Below the pieces are notes generated by a model, which had not been told where the DNA came from, did not search any database, and saw only the letters and a program-made list of their open reading frames with translations. Both the position numbers and the translations under genes were made by a program. From NCBI GenBank assembly GCA_020621405.1, contig JAHRYN010000004.1, forward strand, positions 21,618 to 85,617: DNA of 64,000 bases, given 5' to 3'. How positions within the stretch are numbered: position 1 is the stretch's first letter; every line of letters begins with the position of its first letter. This stretch comes from Betaproteobacteria bacterium. Its GTDB lineage: Bacteria > Pseudomonadota > Gammaproteobacteria > Burkholderiales > Rhodocyclaceae. Positions 1 through 7,515 of this stretch are shown here, piece by piece.

Positions 1-362
1 TACAGAAAACCTTGCGACGCTGCCTCTGTAGGAGCGACCCATGGTCGCGATCCGGCCGTCGGGCGACGGTGGGCGGTGATCGACGTGGGTTTTCGCGAGC
101 GTGGCTCGCTCCTGCGAAAACCTCCGCGCCGCACCCCCTGCAGGAGCGACCCATGGTCGCGATCCGGTCGTCGGGCGGCGGTGGGCGGTGATCGACGTGG
201 GTTTTCGCGAGCATGGCTCGCTCCTACAGAAAACCTTGCGACGCTGCCTCTGTAGGAGCGACCCATGGTCGCGATCCGGTCGTCGGGCGGCGGTGGGCGG
301 TGATCGATGCGGGTTTTCGCGAGCATGGCTCGCTCCTGCGAAAACCTGCGCACCGCGCGGAG
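1..362. repeat. Tandem 112-bp REP/BIME-type repeat array
   Basis: Three complete head-to-tail units of 112 bp (27-138, 139-250, 251-362) follow the tail of a fourth unit at 1-26, so the array continues beyond the left edge. Each unit holds two short dyads: GCGACC-CAT-GGTCGC (34-48, 146-160, 258-272) and, 61 bp on, GCGAGC-RTG-GCTCGC (95-109, 207-221, 319-333). The flanks TGTAGGAGCGA and TCGCTCCTACA point the two dyads in opposite directions, which is the layout of a BIME built of two REP elements. The GTAGGAGCG-type head is familiar from REP families of Pseudomonas and Xanthomonas. Units differ at only a few positions. No coding function is likely; a role as transcription stop, gyrase or IHF site is known for such elements in other bacteria but is not shown here. 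Confidence 0.85.
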
Positions 363-424
363 TTTTGCGGATGCAACACCCGTCGCGAACGGACCGGCAT
401 GACCCGGTGACTTTCAGCGGAACA

Positions 425-1333
425 TCAATCGCTGACCGCCCGCATCGCCAGCGCGGCGGCGGCGGCGCGGGTTTCGACGCCGAGCTTTTCGTACACGTGT
501 TCGAGGTGCTTGTTCACGGTGCGCGGGCTCATGCCGAGGATTTCACCGATGTCGCGATTGGTCTTGCCCTTGGCCAGCCAGGACAGCACTTCGGCTTCGC
601 GTGGCGTCAGCTGGGCGCCGGCGATGCGCGTACTCGATTCACCGCGGCGGCGCACGTCGAGCAGCAGCATGTGCTCGCCCAGTCCGACCGCGCCAAGACT
701 GCGCGCGTACAGCGACTGCTCGCCGCGCTCGCTCAGCAGTTTGGCGTCGGCACCCGGCTCGTCGGCCATGCCGGCGGCTTCTGCCAGCCACTCGCCCGGC
801 GGCGCCTCGGAAGTATCGATGCCGAACTGCGCCAGATTTTCCGCAGCGCGCGGCGAACGCCAGGCGATGCGGCCCAGCGCGTCGATCACCAGCACGCCGA
901 GACCGGCGACGTCCACCGCCTGACGGGCGATGCGCACCGCACGCGCATTGCGCACATGCGCCGTCAGGCGCGCCAGCACCTCTTCGACGCGCAGCGGCTT
1001 GACCACGTAGTCGGTGCCGCCGGCGGTGAAGCCCTGCACCACTTCGGCGGTGCCCGACAGACCGGTCATGAAGATGACCGGCACGTGGGTCAGCCCGGGT
1101 TCCTCGCGGATCAGGCGGCAGGTTTCGAATCCGGACAGGCCGGGCATGACCGCGTCGAGCAGGATGGCATCGGGCACCACGAGTTCGAGCCGGGCCAGCG
1201 CCGACGCACCGTCGTTGGCGACCAGCACGAGGTAGCCGGCCTGGGTCAGCGCCTCGCACAGGAAGCCGAGCGAATCGGGCGCATCGTCGACCACCAGCAC
1301 GACCGGCTGGTGAAAGGAGGTTTCATTGGACAT
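425..1333 (-). CDS. LuxR/NarL-type response regulator, partner of the NCS1-kinase sensor
   Basis: A 302-residue response regulator. The N-terminal receiver (about residues 10-125) has the acidic pair VVDDA, the phospho-acceptor D60 in LLDAVM, and the MTG and VKP switch positions. Residues about 125-230 form a degenerate PAS-like linker, and the last 70 residues are a LuxR helix-turn-helix (LTPREAEVL, then TNRDIGEILGMSPRTVNKHL). It therefore most likely binds a DNA dyad as a dimer after phosphorylation. The gene follows the sensor kinase gene directly: the kinase stop codon lies inside its first codons. GTG (1342) and ATG (1339, 1333) starts are all in frame; 1333 gives the shortest overlap, and none has a strong ribosome binding site. 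The translational coupling and the hybrid kinase upstream suggest a dedicated pair. An obvious target is the inverted repeat in front of urtA, but that is inference. Confidence 0.85.
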   Translation of the reverse strand: MSNETSFHQPVVLVVDDAPDSLGFLCEALTQAGYLVLVANDGASALARLELVVPDAILLDAVMPGLSGFETCRLIREEPGLTHVPVIFMTGLSGTAEVVQGFTAGGTDYVVKPLRVEEVLARLTAHVRNARAVRIARQAVDVAGLGVLVIDALGRIAWRSPRAAENLAQFGIDTSEAPPGEWLAEAAGMADEPGADAKLLSERGEQSLYARSLGAVGLGEHMLLLDVRRRGESSTRIAGAQLTPREAEVLSWLAKGKTNRDIGEILGMSPRTVNKHLEHVYEKLGVETRAAAAALAMRAVSD

Positions 1334-4300
1334 GGGCATCACGTTGCAGAAGTTCGGTGAAACGGATCAGATCGAAGCCGTCTATCAGGGTACGCAGGCG
1401 GCGGCAGTCGTCGCGTGCTTCGTCGGAGCGCTCGGCGATCGCGTCGAGCAGCGTCGCAATCCCGTTGACGTGCCCAAGGCGCGACAGGCGCAGCAGCGCC
1501 GCGCGTTCCTCCTCGTCCAGCGCGAGCAGCGGCTGGTTCGCTTCAGCCTGGCGCGGTGTCGGCGCAGCGTCATCCGGCACCTCGACATGCCAGGTCAGGT
1601 CGAGCGCGTCGCGCAGCTGGTCGAGCAGTTCGGATTCCATGACGGGTTTGGGCACGAAGCCGGCGCAACCGGCGGCGCGCAACAACTCGCTACGGTTGTC
1701 GAACACATTGGCCGACACCATGATGACCGGAATCGGATCGCCATCGAACTCGCGCAGCCGGCGCGCCGTTTCCCAGCCATCCATACCGTCCATATTGATG
1801 TCGAGCAGCACCACGTCGGGTCGCCGCAGACCGACGCGCTCCAGTCCTTCGCGGCCGCTGGCCGCTTCGTCGACATCGAAACCGAGCGGCTGCAGCATGC
1901 CGGTCAGCATGTGCCGCTGCGTGGCGTCATCGTCGACCAGCAGGATGCGGCGGCGCGCCCCCTCGTAACCGATCACCTGCCGGGTCGGCCGCACACTGGT
2001 CGGCACCGACAGATATTCCGGCAGGTAGAGGCGGAGGCGGAAGATGCTGCCGCGTCCCGGTTCGCTTTCAAGCGTCAGTTCGCCACCCATCAGCGAGCTG
2101 AGCATGCGGCTGATGCTCAGGCCAAGACCGGCGCCCGGCTCGGCCACGGCGCGCCCGGAACTGCTGCGCTCGAACGGCATGAAGATGCGCGCCTGATCTT
2201 CCGGCGCGATGCCCGGGCCGGTGTCGGCCACTTCGAAGCGGGCCACCTCCATGCGGTAGTCGATGCGCAACGCCACTTCGCCGCGCGTGGTGAACTTGAC
2301 CGCGTTGCCGAGCAGGTTGATCAGCACCTGGCGCAGTCGCTTGACGTCCACCCGCACGTAGTCGGGCATGCGGCCGCTGGTTTCGATGCGGAACGCCAGG
2401 CCCTTGCGTGCCGCCTGCGGCTCGAACATCTTGGCCAGGTCGTCGAGCAGCTCGCGCATCGGCATCGGTGACGGATCGAGCCGCAGCTTGCCGGCCTCGA
2501 TGCGCGCCAGATCGAGCAATCCGTCGATCAGGCCGAGCAGATGCTCGCCGCTGCGCAATATGGTGCCGAGCGCGCGGCGCTGCTGCTCGCCATGCGCCAG
2601 ACCACCCGTGTGCGTCCCGCCGGCCGGCTGCCCGCCCTGCCCCAGTTCGCGCAGCAGGATCTGCGCGTAGCCCAGGATGCTGTTGAGCGGCGTGCGCAGT
2701 TCGTGGCTGATGCCGGTAACGTAGCGCGTCTTCGCCAGATTGGCCGATTCGGCTGAATCCTTGGCCTTCTGCAGCGCCAGATCGGTCTTGCGGTGGGCAT
2801 CGACCTCGCGCATCAGCAGCTGGTTCTGCCGGTTCGATTCGTCCTGCGCCATGCGGCGGCTCTCCGAGCCGAGCACGATCCACCAGGCGCACACCGCGCA
2901 CAGCAGCACCAGCAGCGCGAAGGTCTTGAGCAGCGTCAGCAGCAGGCTGTCGCGCGCCGCCGGATAAAGCCCGGACACCACCGCCTCCTGGTAGTAGACG
3001 ACGCCAAAGATGACCGCCAGCAGCACGGTCAGCGACAGGAACACCACCAGAAAGTGGCCGATGCGGAAATTGACGCGCCGGGCCAGCCGTACCGGCAGGA
3101 TGGCGTTCAGTACCGCATGCAGCTGGTCGGCCGCGCTGGCCTGCGACTTGCAGCGGTCGTGGCAGCGCGATTCCAGCGTGCAGCACAGCGAACAGATGGG
3201 CTGCCCGTAGGCCGGACAGTAAGCCATGTCCTCCGACTCGAAGCTGTTTTCGCAGACGTGGCAGGTGACGGTCTGGCCCGGGCGCCAGTGCGCGGTGCTG
3301 TGCCGCGCAAGGTAGTAGCGGCCACGCGTGCTCCAGGCGATCAGCGGTGCGGTCACGAAGGCGGTGGCCAGCGAGATGAAGGGCGAGAAGGCCTGCGCTG
3401 CGTCGCCCATCCAGCCGGTGTAGGCCAGCACGGACACCAGCGTGGCGATCAGCATGGCCCCCAGGCCGACCGGGTTGATCTCGTACAGGTGGGCGCGCTT
3501 GAATTCGATGTGCGCCGGGCTGAGGCCGAGCGGCTTGTTGATCACCAGATCGGCGACCAGCGCGCCGACCCAGGCGATGGCGAGGTTGGCGTACAGCCCG
3601 AGCACGTGTTCCAGCGCCTCGAACACGCCGAGCAGCATCAGCAGCAGCGCGATCACCACGTTGAACACCAGCCACACGACGCGGCCGGGGTGGCTGTGCG
3701 TGAGCCGGGCAAAGAAGTTGGACCAGGCCAGCGAGCCCGCGTAGGCATTGGTCACGTTGATCTTGAGCTGCGACACGATGACGAAGAAGGCGGTCACCGC
3801 CATCACGACCGAGGGCGAATCGAACACATACGCGTAGCCCGCCAGGTACATCTGTGTCGGTTCGACCGCGCGCGTCACCGGTACCTGTGCCTGCAGCGCA
3901 ACGAAGGCCAGGAAGGCGCCGCCGAGCATCTTGACCATGCCGGGCACGATCCAGCCCGGGCCGGCGATCAGCACCGCCGCCCACCAGCGGCCGCGGTTGG
4001 CGGCATTCTTCTCGGGCAGGAAGCGCAGGTAGTCAACCTGCTCGCCGATCTGCACCACCAGTGAAATCGCCACCGTGGAGGCCGCACCGAACATCAGCCA
4101 GTCGAATTCGCTGCTGCCCGACGAGCGCCCGCTCAGGGTGGTGAACTGGCTGTACAGCTCGGGCGCCTGCAGCCACACGGCGACGTAGGGTAGCGCCAGC
4201 AGCACCAGCCACAGCGGTTGCGTCCACAGCTGGATGCGGCTGATCAGCGTGACGCCGTGGATGACCAGCGGAATCACCACCACCGCACACAGCAGGTAAC

Positions 4301-4757
4301 TCCAGACCAGCGGCAGACCGAAATACATCTCGAAGGCCAGCGCCATGATGGCCGCCTCGATGGCGAAGAAGATGAAGGTGAAGCTGGCATACACCAGCGA
4401 GGTGATGGTCGAACCGAGATAGCCGAAGCCGGCGCCACGCGTCAGCAGGTCCATGTCCACGCCGTACTTCGCGGCGCAGTAACTGATCGGCAGACCGGTC
4501 AGGAAGGTGATCAGCCCGACCAGCAGGATGGCGTACAGCGCGTTGGTGAAACCGTAGTTCAGTGCGATGGCACCGCCGATCGCTTCAAGCGCGAGGAAGG
4601 ACACCGCACCGAAGGCCGTGTTGGCGACCCGCCATTCGGACCACTTGCGAAAACTGCGCGGCGTGTAGCGCAGCGCGTAGTCCTCCAGCGTCTCGGTCGC
4701 GACCCAGCTGTTGTAGTCGCGACGGATCTTGAATATCTGCTGAGTGGCTTCGGACAT
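1323..4757 (-). CDS. NCS1-type permease / hybrid histidine kinase fusion (amide or purine-like ligand sensor)
   Basis: A 1144-residue membrane sensor. Residues about 20-490 look like a whole nucleobase:cation symporter-1 permease: repeated hydrophobic segments and an N-terminal DYNSWVATETLEDYALRYTP stretch. A cysteine cluster follows at 499-536 (C499, 502, 514, 522, 525, 526, 532, 536), then two further membrane segments (about 575-650), a HisKA domain with the H-box HELRTPLNS (H685), an HATPase with QVLINLLGNAVKF and DTGPGIAP, a receiver with D986 (LLDIN), and a helical tail of about 100 residues. NCS1 proteins carry cytosine, allantoin, hydantoin and similar ring amides. The closest functional parallel I know is CrbS, an SLC5 transporter fused to a kinase. 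I start it at ATG 4757 rather than at the upstream in-frame 4910, because the family motif begins shortly after it and the upstream segment is poor in recognisable sequence. It is divergent from the amide import operon, which suggests that it senses that substrate. Confidence 0.85.
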   Translation of the reverse strand: MSEATQQIFKIRRDYNSWVATETLEDYALRYTPRSFRKWSEWRVANTAFGAVSFLALEAIGGAIALNYGFTNALYAILLVGLITFLTGLPISYCAAKYGVDMDLLTRGAGFGYLGSTITSLVYASFTFIFFAIEAAIMALAFEMYFGLPLVWSYLLCAVVVIPLVIHGVTLISRIQLWTQPLWLVLLALPYVAVWLQAPELYSQFTTLSGRSSGSSEFDWLMFGAASTVAISLVVQIGEQVDYLRFLPEKNAANRGRWWAAVLIAGPGWIVPGMVKMLGGAFLAFVALQAQVPVTRAVEPTQMYLAGYAYVFDSPSVVMAVTAFFVIVSQLKINVTNAYAGSLAWSNFFARLTHSHPGRVVWLVFNVVIALLLMLLGVFEALEHVLGLYANLAIAWVGALVADLVINKPLGLSPAHIEFKRAHLYEINPVGLGAMLIATLVSVLAYTGWMGDAAQAFSPFISLATAFVTAPLIAWSTRGRYYLARHSTAHWRPGQTVTCHVCENSFESEDMAYCPAYGQPICSLCCTLESRCHDRCKSQASAADQLHAVLNAILPVRLARRVNFRIGHFLVVFLSLTVLLAVIFGVVYYQEAVVSGLYPAARDSLLLTLLKTFALLVLLCAVCAWWIVLGSESRRMAQDESNRQNQLLMREVDAHRKTDLALQKAKDSAESANLAKTRYVTGISHELRTPLNSILGYAQILLRELGQGGQPAGGTHTGGLAHGEQQRRALGTILRSGEHLLGLIDGLLDLARIEAGKLRLDPSPMPMRELLDDLAKMFEPQAARKGLAFRIETSGRMPDYVRVDVKRLRQVLINLLGNAVKFTTRGEVALRIDYRMEVARFEVADTGPGIAPEDQARIFMPFERSSSGRAVAEPGAGLGLSISRMLSSLMGGELTLESEPGRGSIFRLRLYLPEYLSVPTSVRPTRQVIGYEGARRRILLVDDDATQRHMLTGMLQPLGFDVDEAASGREGLERVGLRRPDVVLLDINMDGMDGWETARRLREFDGDPIPVIMVSANVFDNRSELLRAAGCAGFVPKPVMESELLDQLRDALDLTWHVEVPDDAAPTPRQAEANQPLLALDEEERAALLRLSRLGHVNGIATLLDAIAERSDEARDDCRRLRTLIDGFDLIRFTELLQRDAHVQ

Positions 4758-4883
4758 CTGTACGGGCGAAAGGACGGATGGCCCGACACATGCAAGAAAC
4801 GCTCCGGGCGGCAACGCCGGAACGCGCATCGGCGCTCCGCCCGGAGCACAAGGTACAGCTTCCCTCCACGCCACCTCCACCGC

Positions 4884-4898
4884 GCACCGCAACGGTGC
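4884..4898. promoter_or_regulatory. Candidate NtrC-type binding site
   Basis: GCACCGCAACGGTGC fits the GCAC-N7-GTGC core known for NtrC enhancer sites. It lies between the sensor kinase and the amide import operon, where nitrogen control would make sense. A nearly identical dyad, different at two central bases, lies before the second porin gene (13196-13210). No clear sigma-54 promoter is seen nearby, so this rests on the motif and its context. Confidence 0.45.
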
Positions 4899-4980
4899 CT
4901 GCAGCCACATCGTGGTGCAGTGCAGAAGCGCAGGACTTCACCTTAGCACCGAACCCCGGTCCGAACAGGTGTTGCACCGA

Positions 4981-5014
4981 GTACGCACATACGTCGATTG
5001 ACGTATGTGCGTAC
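4981..5014. promoter_or_regulatory. Perfect 15-bp inverted repeat, candidate operator
   Basis: The left arm GTACGCACATACGTC (4981-4995) and right arm GACGTATGTGCGTAC (5000-5014) are exact reverse complements separated by GATT. There is no T run, and the repeat sits in the middle of a divergent promoter region, so a protein-binding site is more likely than a terminator. The LuxR-type regulator encoded at 425-1333 is the natural candidate to bind it. Confidence 0.6.
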
Positions 5015-5134
5015 GCACCCCCGACGACTAATTTTCGGTCCGCAGCGAACGGTTGCGGTGCACCGCACAAAAGTCCCAATGACCTCGGCCGTCTCGCCTG
5101 AAGCTCCCCAACCCGTCCGCCCAGGAGAACAGAT

Positions 5135-6409
5135 ATGGCTGAAAAGAAAGATCCGATCCAGACGCCGCTGACCGATGAACAGCGCCGCAAGGTCCTGATG
5201 GGCATGGCTGCCGCGCCGGCCCTGATGGTGCCCGGCCTCGCGCTCGCCCAGGCCGGGCAGTTCCCGACCGCGAAGGTCAATACGACCAAGCTGGCGGTGA
5301 CCGACACCGAAGTCATCGTCGGCCAGCTGCACTCGGCCACCGGCACGATGGCGATCTCCGAAACCGGATCGATCCAGGCCGAACAGCTGGCCATCGACCA
5401 GATCAATGCGATGGGCGGCATCCTCGGCCGCAAGATCAAGGTGATCAAGGAAGACGGCGCGTCCGACTGGCCGACCTTCGCCGAAAAGTCGAAGAAGCTG
5501 CTGGTCAATGACCGCGTGGCCTGCGTGTTCGGCTGCTGGACCTCGGCCTCGCGCAAGGCGGTGCTGCCGGTGTTCGAGAAGGAAAACGGCCTGCTCTACT
5601 ACCCGACCTTCTACGAGGGCCTCGAGCAGTCGAAGAACGTCATCTACACCGGTCAGGAAGCGACCCAGCAGATCATCTGGGGTCTGGACTGGGCATCGAA
5701 GGAGAAGAAGGCCAAGACCTACTTCCTGGTGGGCTCGGACTACATCTGGCCGCGCACCTCGATGAAGATCGCACGCAAGCACATCGAGTCGGTCGGCAAG
5801 CTCGGCTCGGTGGTCGGCGAGGAGTACTACCCGCTCGGCAACACCAACTTCAACTCGCTGATCAACAAGATCAAGGTCGCCAAGCCGGACTGCATCTTCG
5901 CCGCCGTGGTCGGCGGCTCGAACGTGGCCTTCTACAAGCAGCTCAAGGCCGCTGGCATCACCGGCGTCAAGCAGTTCCTGCTGACGCTGTCGGTGACCGA
6001 GGACGAAATGCTGGGCGTGGGCGGCGAAAACTTCGCCGGCTTCTACTCCTCGATGAAGTACTTCCAGTCGCTCGACAACGCCAACAACAAGGGCTTCGTC
6101 GAGGCATTCAAGAAGGCCTATGGACCGAAGTCGGTGATCGGCGACGTGACGCAGGCGGGCTACCTCGGCCCCTGGCTGTGGAAGGCGGCCGTCGAGAAGG
6201 CGGGCAGCTTCGATGTCGACAAGGTGGTCGCCGCCTCGCCCGGCATCGAGCTGAAGACCGCACCCGAGGGCTACGTGAAGCTGCACGAGAACCACCACCT
6301 GTGGAGCAAGGCGCGCATCGCCCAGGGGCAGCCGGACGGCACCTTCAAGGTGGTCGCCGAATCGCCCGAGCTGATCGAGCCGAATCCGTTCCCGAAGGGC
6401 TACCAGTAA
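5135..6409 (+). CDS. urtA: Urea/short-chain amide ABC transporter substrate-binding protein (UrtA/FmdD type)
   Basis: A 424-residue periplasmic binding protein of the amide/urea branch of the branched-chain amino acid receptor family. The N terminus has a twin-arginine signal: R17-R18 in QRRKVLMGM, then a hydrophobic stretch ending in ALAQAG, so export is probably by Tat in the folded state. The mature part carries family features such as VGQLHSATGTMAISE, the CVFGCWTSASRKAVLPVFE segment and NHHLWSKARI near the C terminus. It is the first gene of a run of seven co-directional genes (urtABCDE, fmdA, fmdB) with short spacers. With formamidase in the operon, short-chain amides such as formamide or acetamide are as likely as urea as ligands. 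FmdD of Methylophilus is the characterised counterpart I would compare it with. Confidence 0.9.
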   Translation: MAEKKDPIQTPLTDEQRRKVLMGMAAAPALMVPGLALAQAGQFPTAKVNTTKLAVTDTEVIVGQLHSATGTMAISETGSIQAEQLAIDQINAMGGILGRKIKVIKEDGASDWPTFAEKSKKLLVNDRVACVFGCWTSASRKAVLPVFEKENGLLYYPTFYEGLEQSKNVIYTGQEATQQIIWGLDWASKEKKAKTYFLVGSDYIWPRTSMKIARKHIESVGKLGSVVGEEYYPLGNTNFNSLINKIKVAKPDCIFAAVVGGSNVAFYKQLKAAGITGVKQFLLTLSVTEDEMLGVGGENFAGFYSSMKYFQSLDNANNKGFVEAFKKAYGPKSVIGDVTQAGYLGPWLWKAAVEKAGSFDVDKVVAASPGIELKTAPEGYVKLHENHHLWSKARIAQGQPDGTFKVVAESPELIEPNPFPKGYQ

Positions 6410-6415
6410 GCCATC

Positions 6416-6445
6416 GACGGGATGAGGCACGTGCTTCGTCCCGTC
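6416..6445 (+). terminator. Intercistronic hairpin after urtA
   Basis: GACGGGATGAGGCAC and GTGCTTCGTCCCGTC form an almost perfect 30-base stem when two G-U pairs are allowed. No U run follows, so it is better read as an mRNA-stabilising or partially attenuating hairpin that raises binding-protein output relative to the permease genes than as a full terminator. Confidence 0.55.
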
Positions 6446-6548
6446 AGCGGCTCTTGACCTGCATGCCGTCCCGGCCGAGCCGGAACGGCATTGCCCCGCA
6501 GCCAACGCCGGCGCAACGAAGCGCCCGTTCCACGTCCGGAGGTCCGTC

Positions 6549-7463
6549 ATGTCATTCGACGAAATCTACAACATCGCCCTGATGCAGGGCTTCGCCGGCC
6601 TGAGCCTGTTCTCGGTCCTGCTGCTGATGGGTCTCGGCCTGGCCATCATCTTCGGCCAGATGGGCGTCATCAACATGGCACATGGCGAATTCATGACCAT
6701 CGGCGCCTACACCATCTACCTGTTTTCCAGCCTCACCGAAACCCATGCACCGGGGCTGATGCAGCTCTATTTTCCGTTCGCCATCCTGGCCGCCTTCGCC
6801 ATCGCCTTCATCTTCGGCTGGCTGGTCGAATGGGCGCTGATACGGCATCTGTACAAGCGGCCGCTGGATACGCTGCTCGCCACCTGGGGCCTGTCGCTGG
6901 GCATGCAGCAGGTGTTCCGCTCCACCTTCGGCCCGAAGGAAGTGAGCCCCACGCTGCCCGACTGGCTGATGGGCTCGTGGTCGCCTTCCGAGGGGCTGGA
7001 CATCCCGATCAACGGCCTGTTCGTGCTCGTGCTCACCCTGCTGGTGACCGGCGGTGTGCTGCTCGCGCTCTACAAGTCGCGCTGGGGTCTGCGGGTGCGC
7101 GCCACCGTCGCCAACCGCCCGATGGCCAACGCCACCGGCATCAACACCCGGCGCACCGATCGCCTGACCTATGCCATCGGCTGCGGCATCGCCGGTGTCG
7201 CCGGCGCCGCCTTCACGACCATCGGCTCGACCGGTCCGACCTCCGGCTCGCTCTACATCGTGGATGCCTTCCTGGTGGTGACCTTCGGCGGCGCCGGTTC
7301 CCTGCTCGGCACCGTGGCTTCGGCCTTCGGCATCGCACAGACGCAGTCGATCGCCGAATTCTTCCTGACCGGCTCGATGGCCAAGGTGCTCACGCTTCTG
7401 CTGATCGTGACCATCCTGATGATCCGTCCCCAGGGCCTGGTCGCTTCGAAGATCCGCCGCTGA
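6549..7463 (+). CDS. urtB: Urea/amide ABC transporter permease, LivH family (UrtB/FmdE type)
   Basis: A 304-residue inner-membrane permease of the LivH family with about eight hydrophobic segments. Characteristic stretches are GLGLAIIFGQMGVINMAHGE near residue 30 and VVTFGGAGSLLGT near residue 240. It lacks the long N-terminal extension found on many UrtB proteins and so matches the shorter amide-transport permeases such as FmdE. GGAGG eight bases before ATG 6549 is a strong ribosome binding site. It would pair with UrtC to form the channel driven by UrtD and UrtE. Confidence 0.9.
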   Translation: MSFDEIYNIALMQGFAGLSLFSVLLLMGLGLAIIFGQMGVINMAHGEFMTIGAYTIYLFSSLTETHAPGLMQLYFPFAILAAFAIAFIFGWLVEWALIRHLYKRPLDTLLATWGLSLGMQQVFRSTFGPKEVSPTLPDWLMGSWSPSEGLDIPINGLFVLVLTLLVTGGVLLALYKSRWGLRVRATVANRPMANATGINTRRTDRLTYAIGCGIAGVAGAAFTTIGSTGPTSGSLYIVDAFLVVTFGGAGSLLGTVASAFGIAQTQSIAEFFLTGSMAKVLTLLLIVTILMIRPQGLVASKIRR

Positions 7464-7515
7464 ACGCGCCACCGACCGCGCTTCAGAACGCTTTCGCACC
7501 TTCCAGGAGATTCAC

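Larger units (their letters stand above)
4758..5134. promoter_or_regulatory. Divergent control region between sensor kinase and urtABCDE-fmd operon
   Basis: This 377-bp gene-free region separates the divergent kinase and urtA genes. It holds a perfect 15-bp inverted repeat (4981-5014), an NtrC-type dyad (4884-4898) and a 12-bp palindrome GCGGTGCACCGC (5055-5066). The ten bases GCACCGCAAC at 4884-4893 recur inverted at 5052-5061. The urtA ribosome binding site is CAGGAGA just before ATG 5135. I could not find a convincing -35/-10 or a -24/-12 promoter at a sensible distance for either gene. Confidence 0.6.

Noticed and set aside
1-362. CRISPR-like or VNTR coding repeat
   Set aside because: Units are contiguous 112-bp copies without unique spacers and contain REP dyads; frames through them are not conserved protein.
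4779-4794. Sigma-54-like TGGCCCGACACATGCA on the plus strand
   Set aside because: Spacing fits, but it lies about 340 bp before urtA and upstream of the NtrC-type dyad and inverted repeat, the wrong order for an enhancer-driven promoter. I regard it as chance.
4943-6550. Long open frame on the minus strand across urtA (535 codons)
   Set aside because: It is antisense to a clearly recognisable binding-protein gene, is rich in H, R, A and L as expected for a GC-rich shadow frame, and has no family features.
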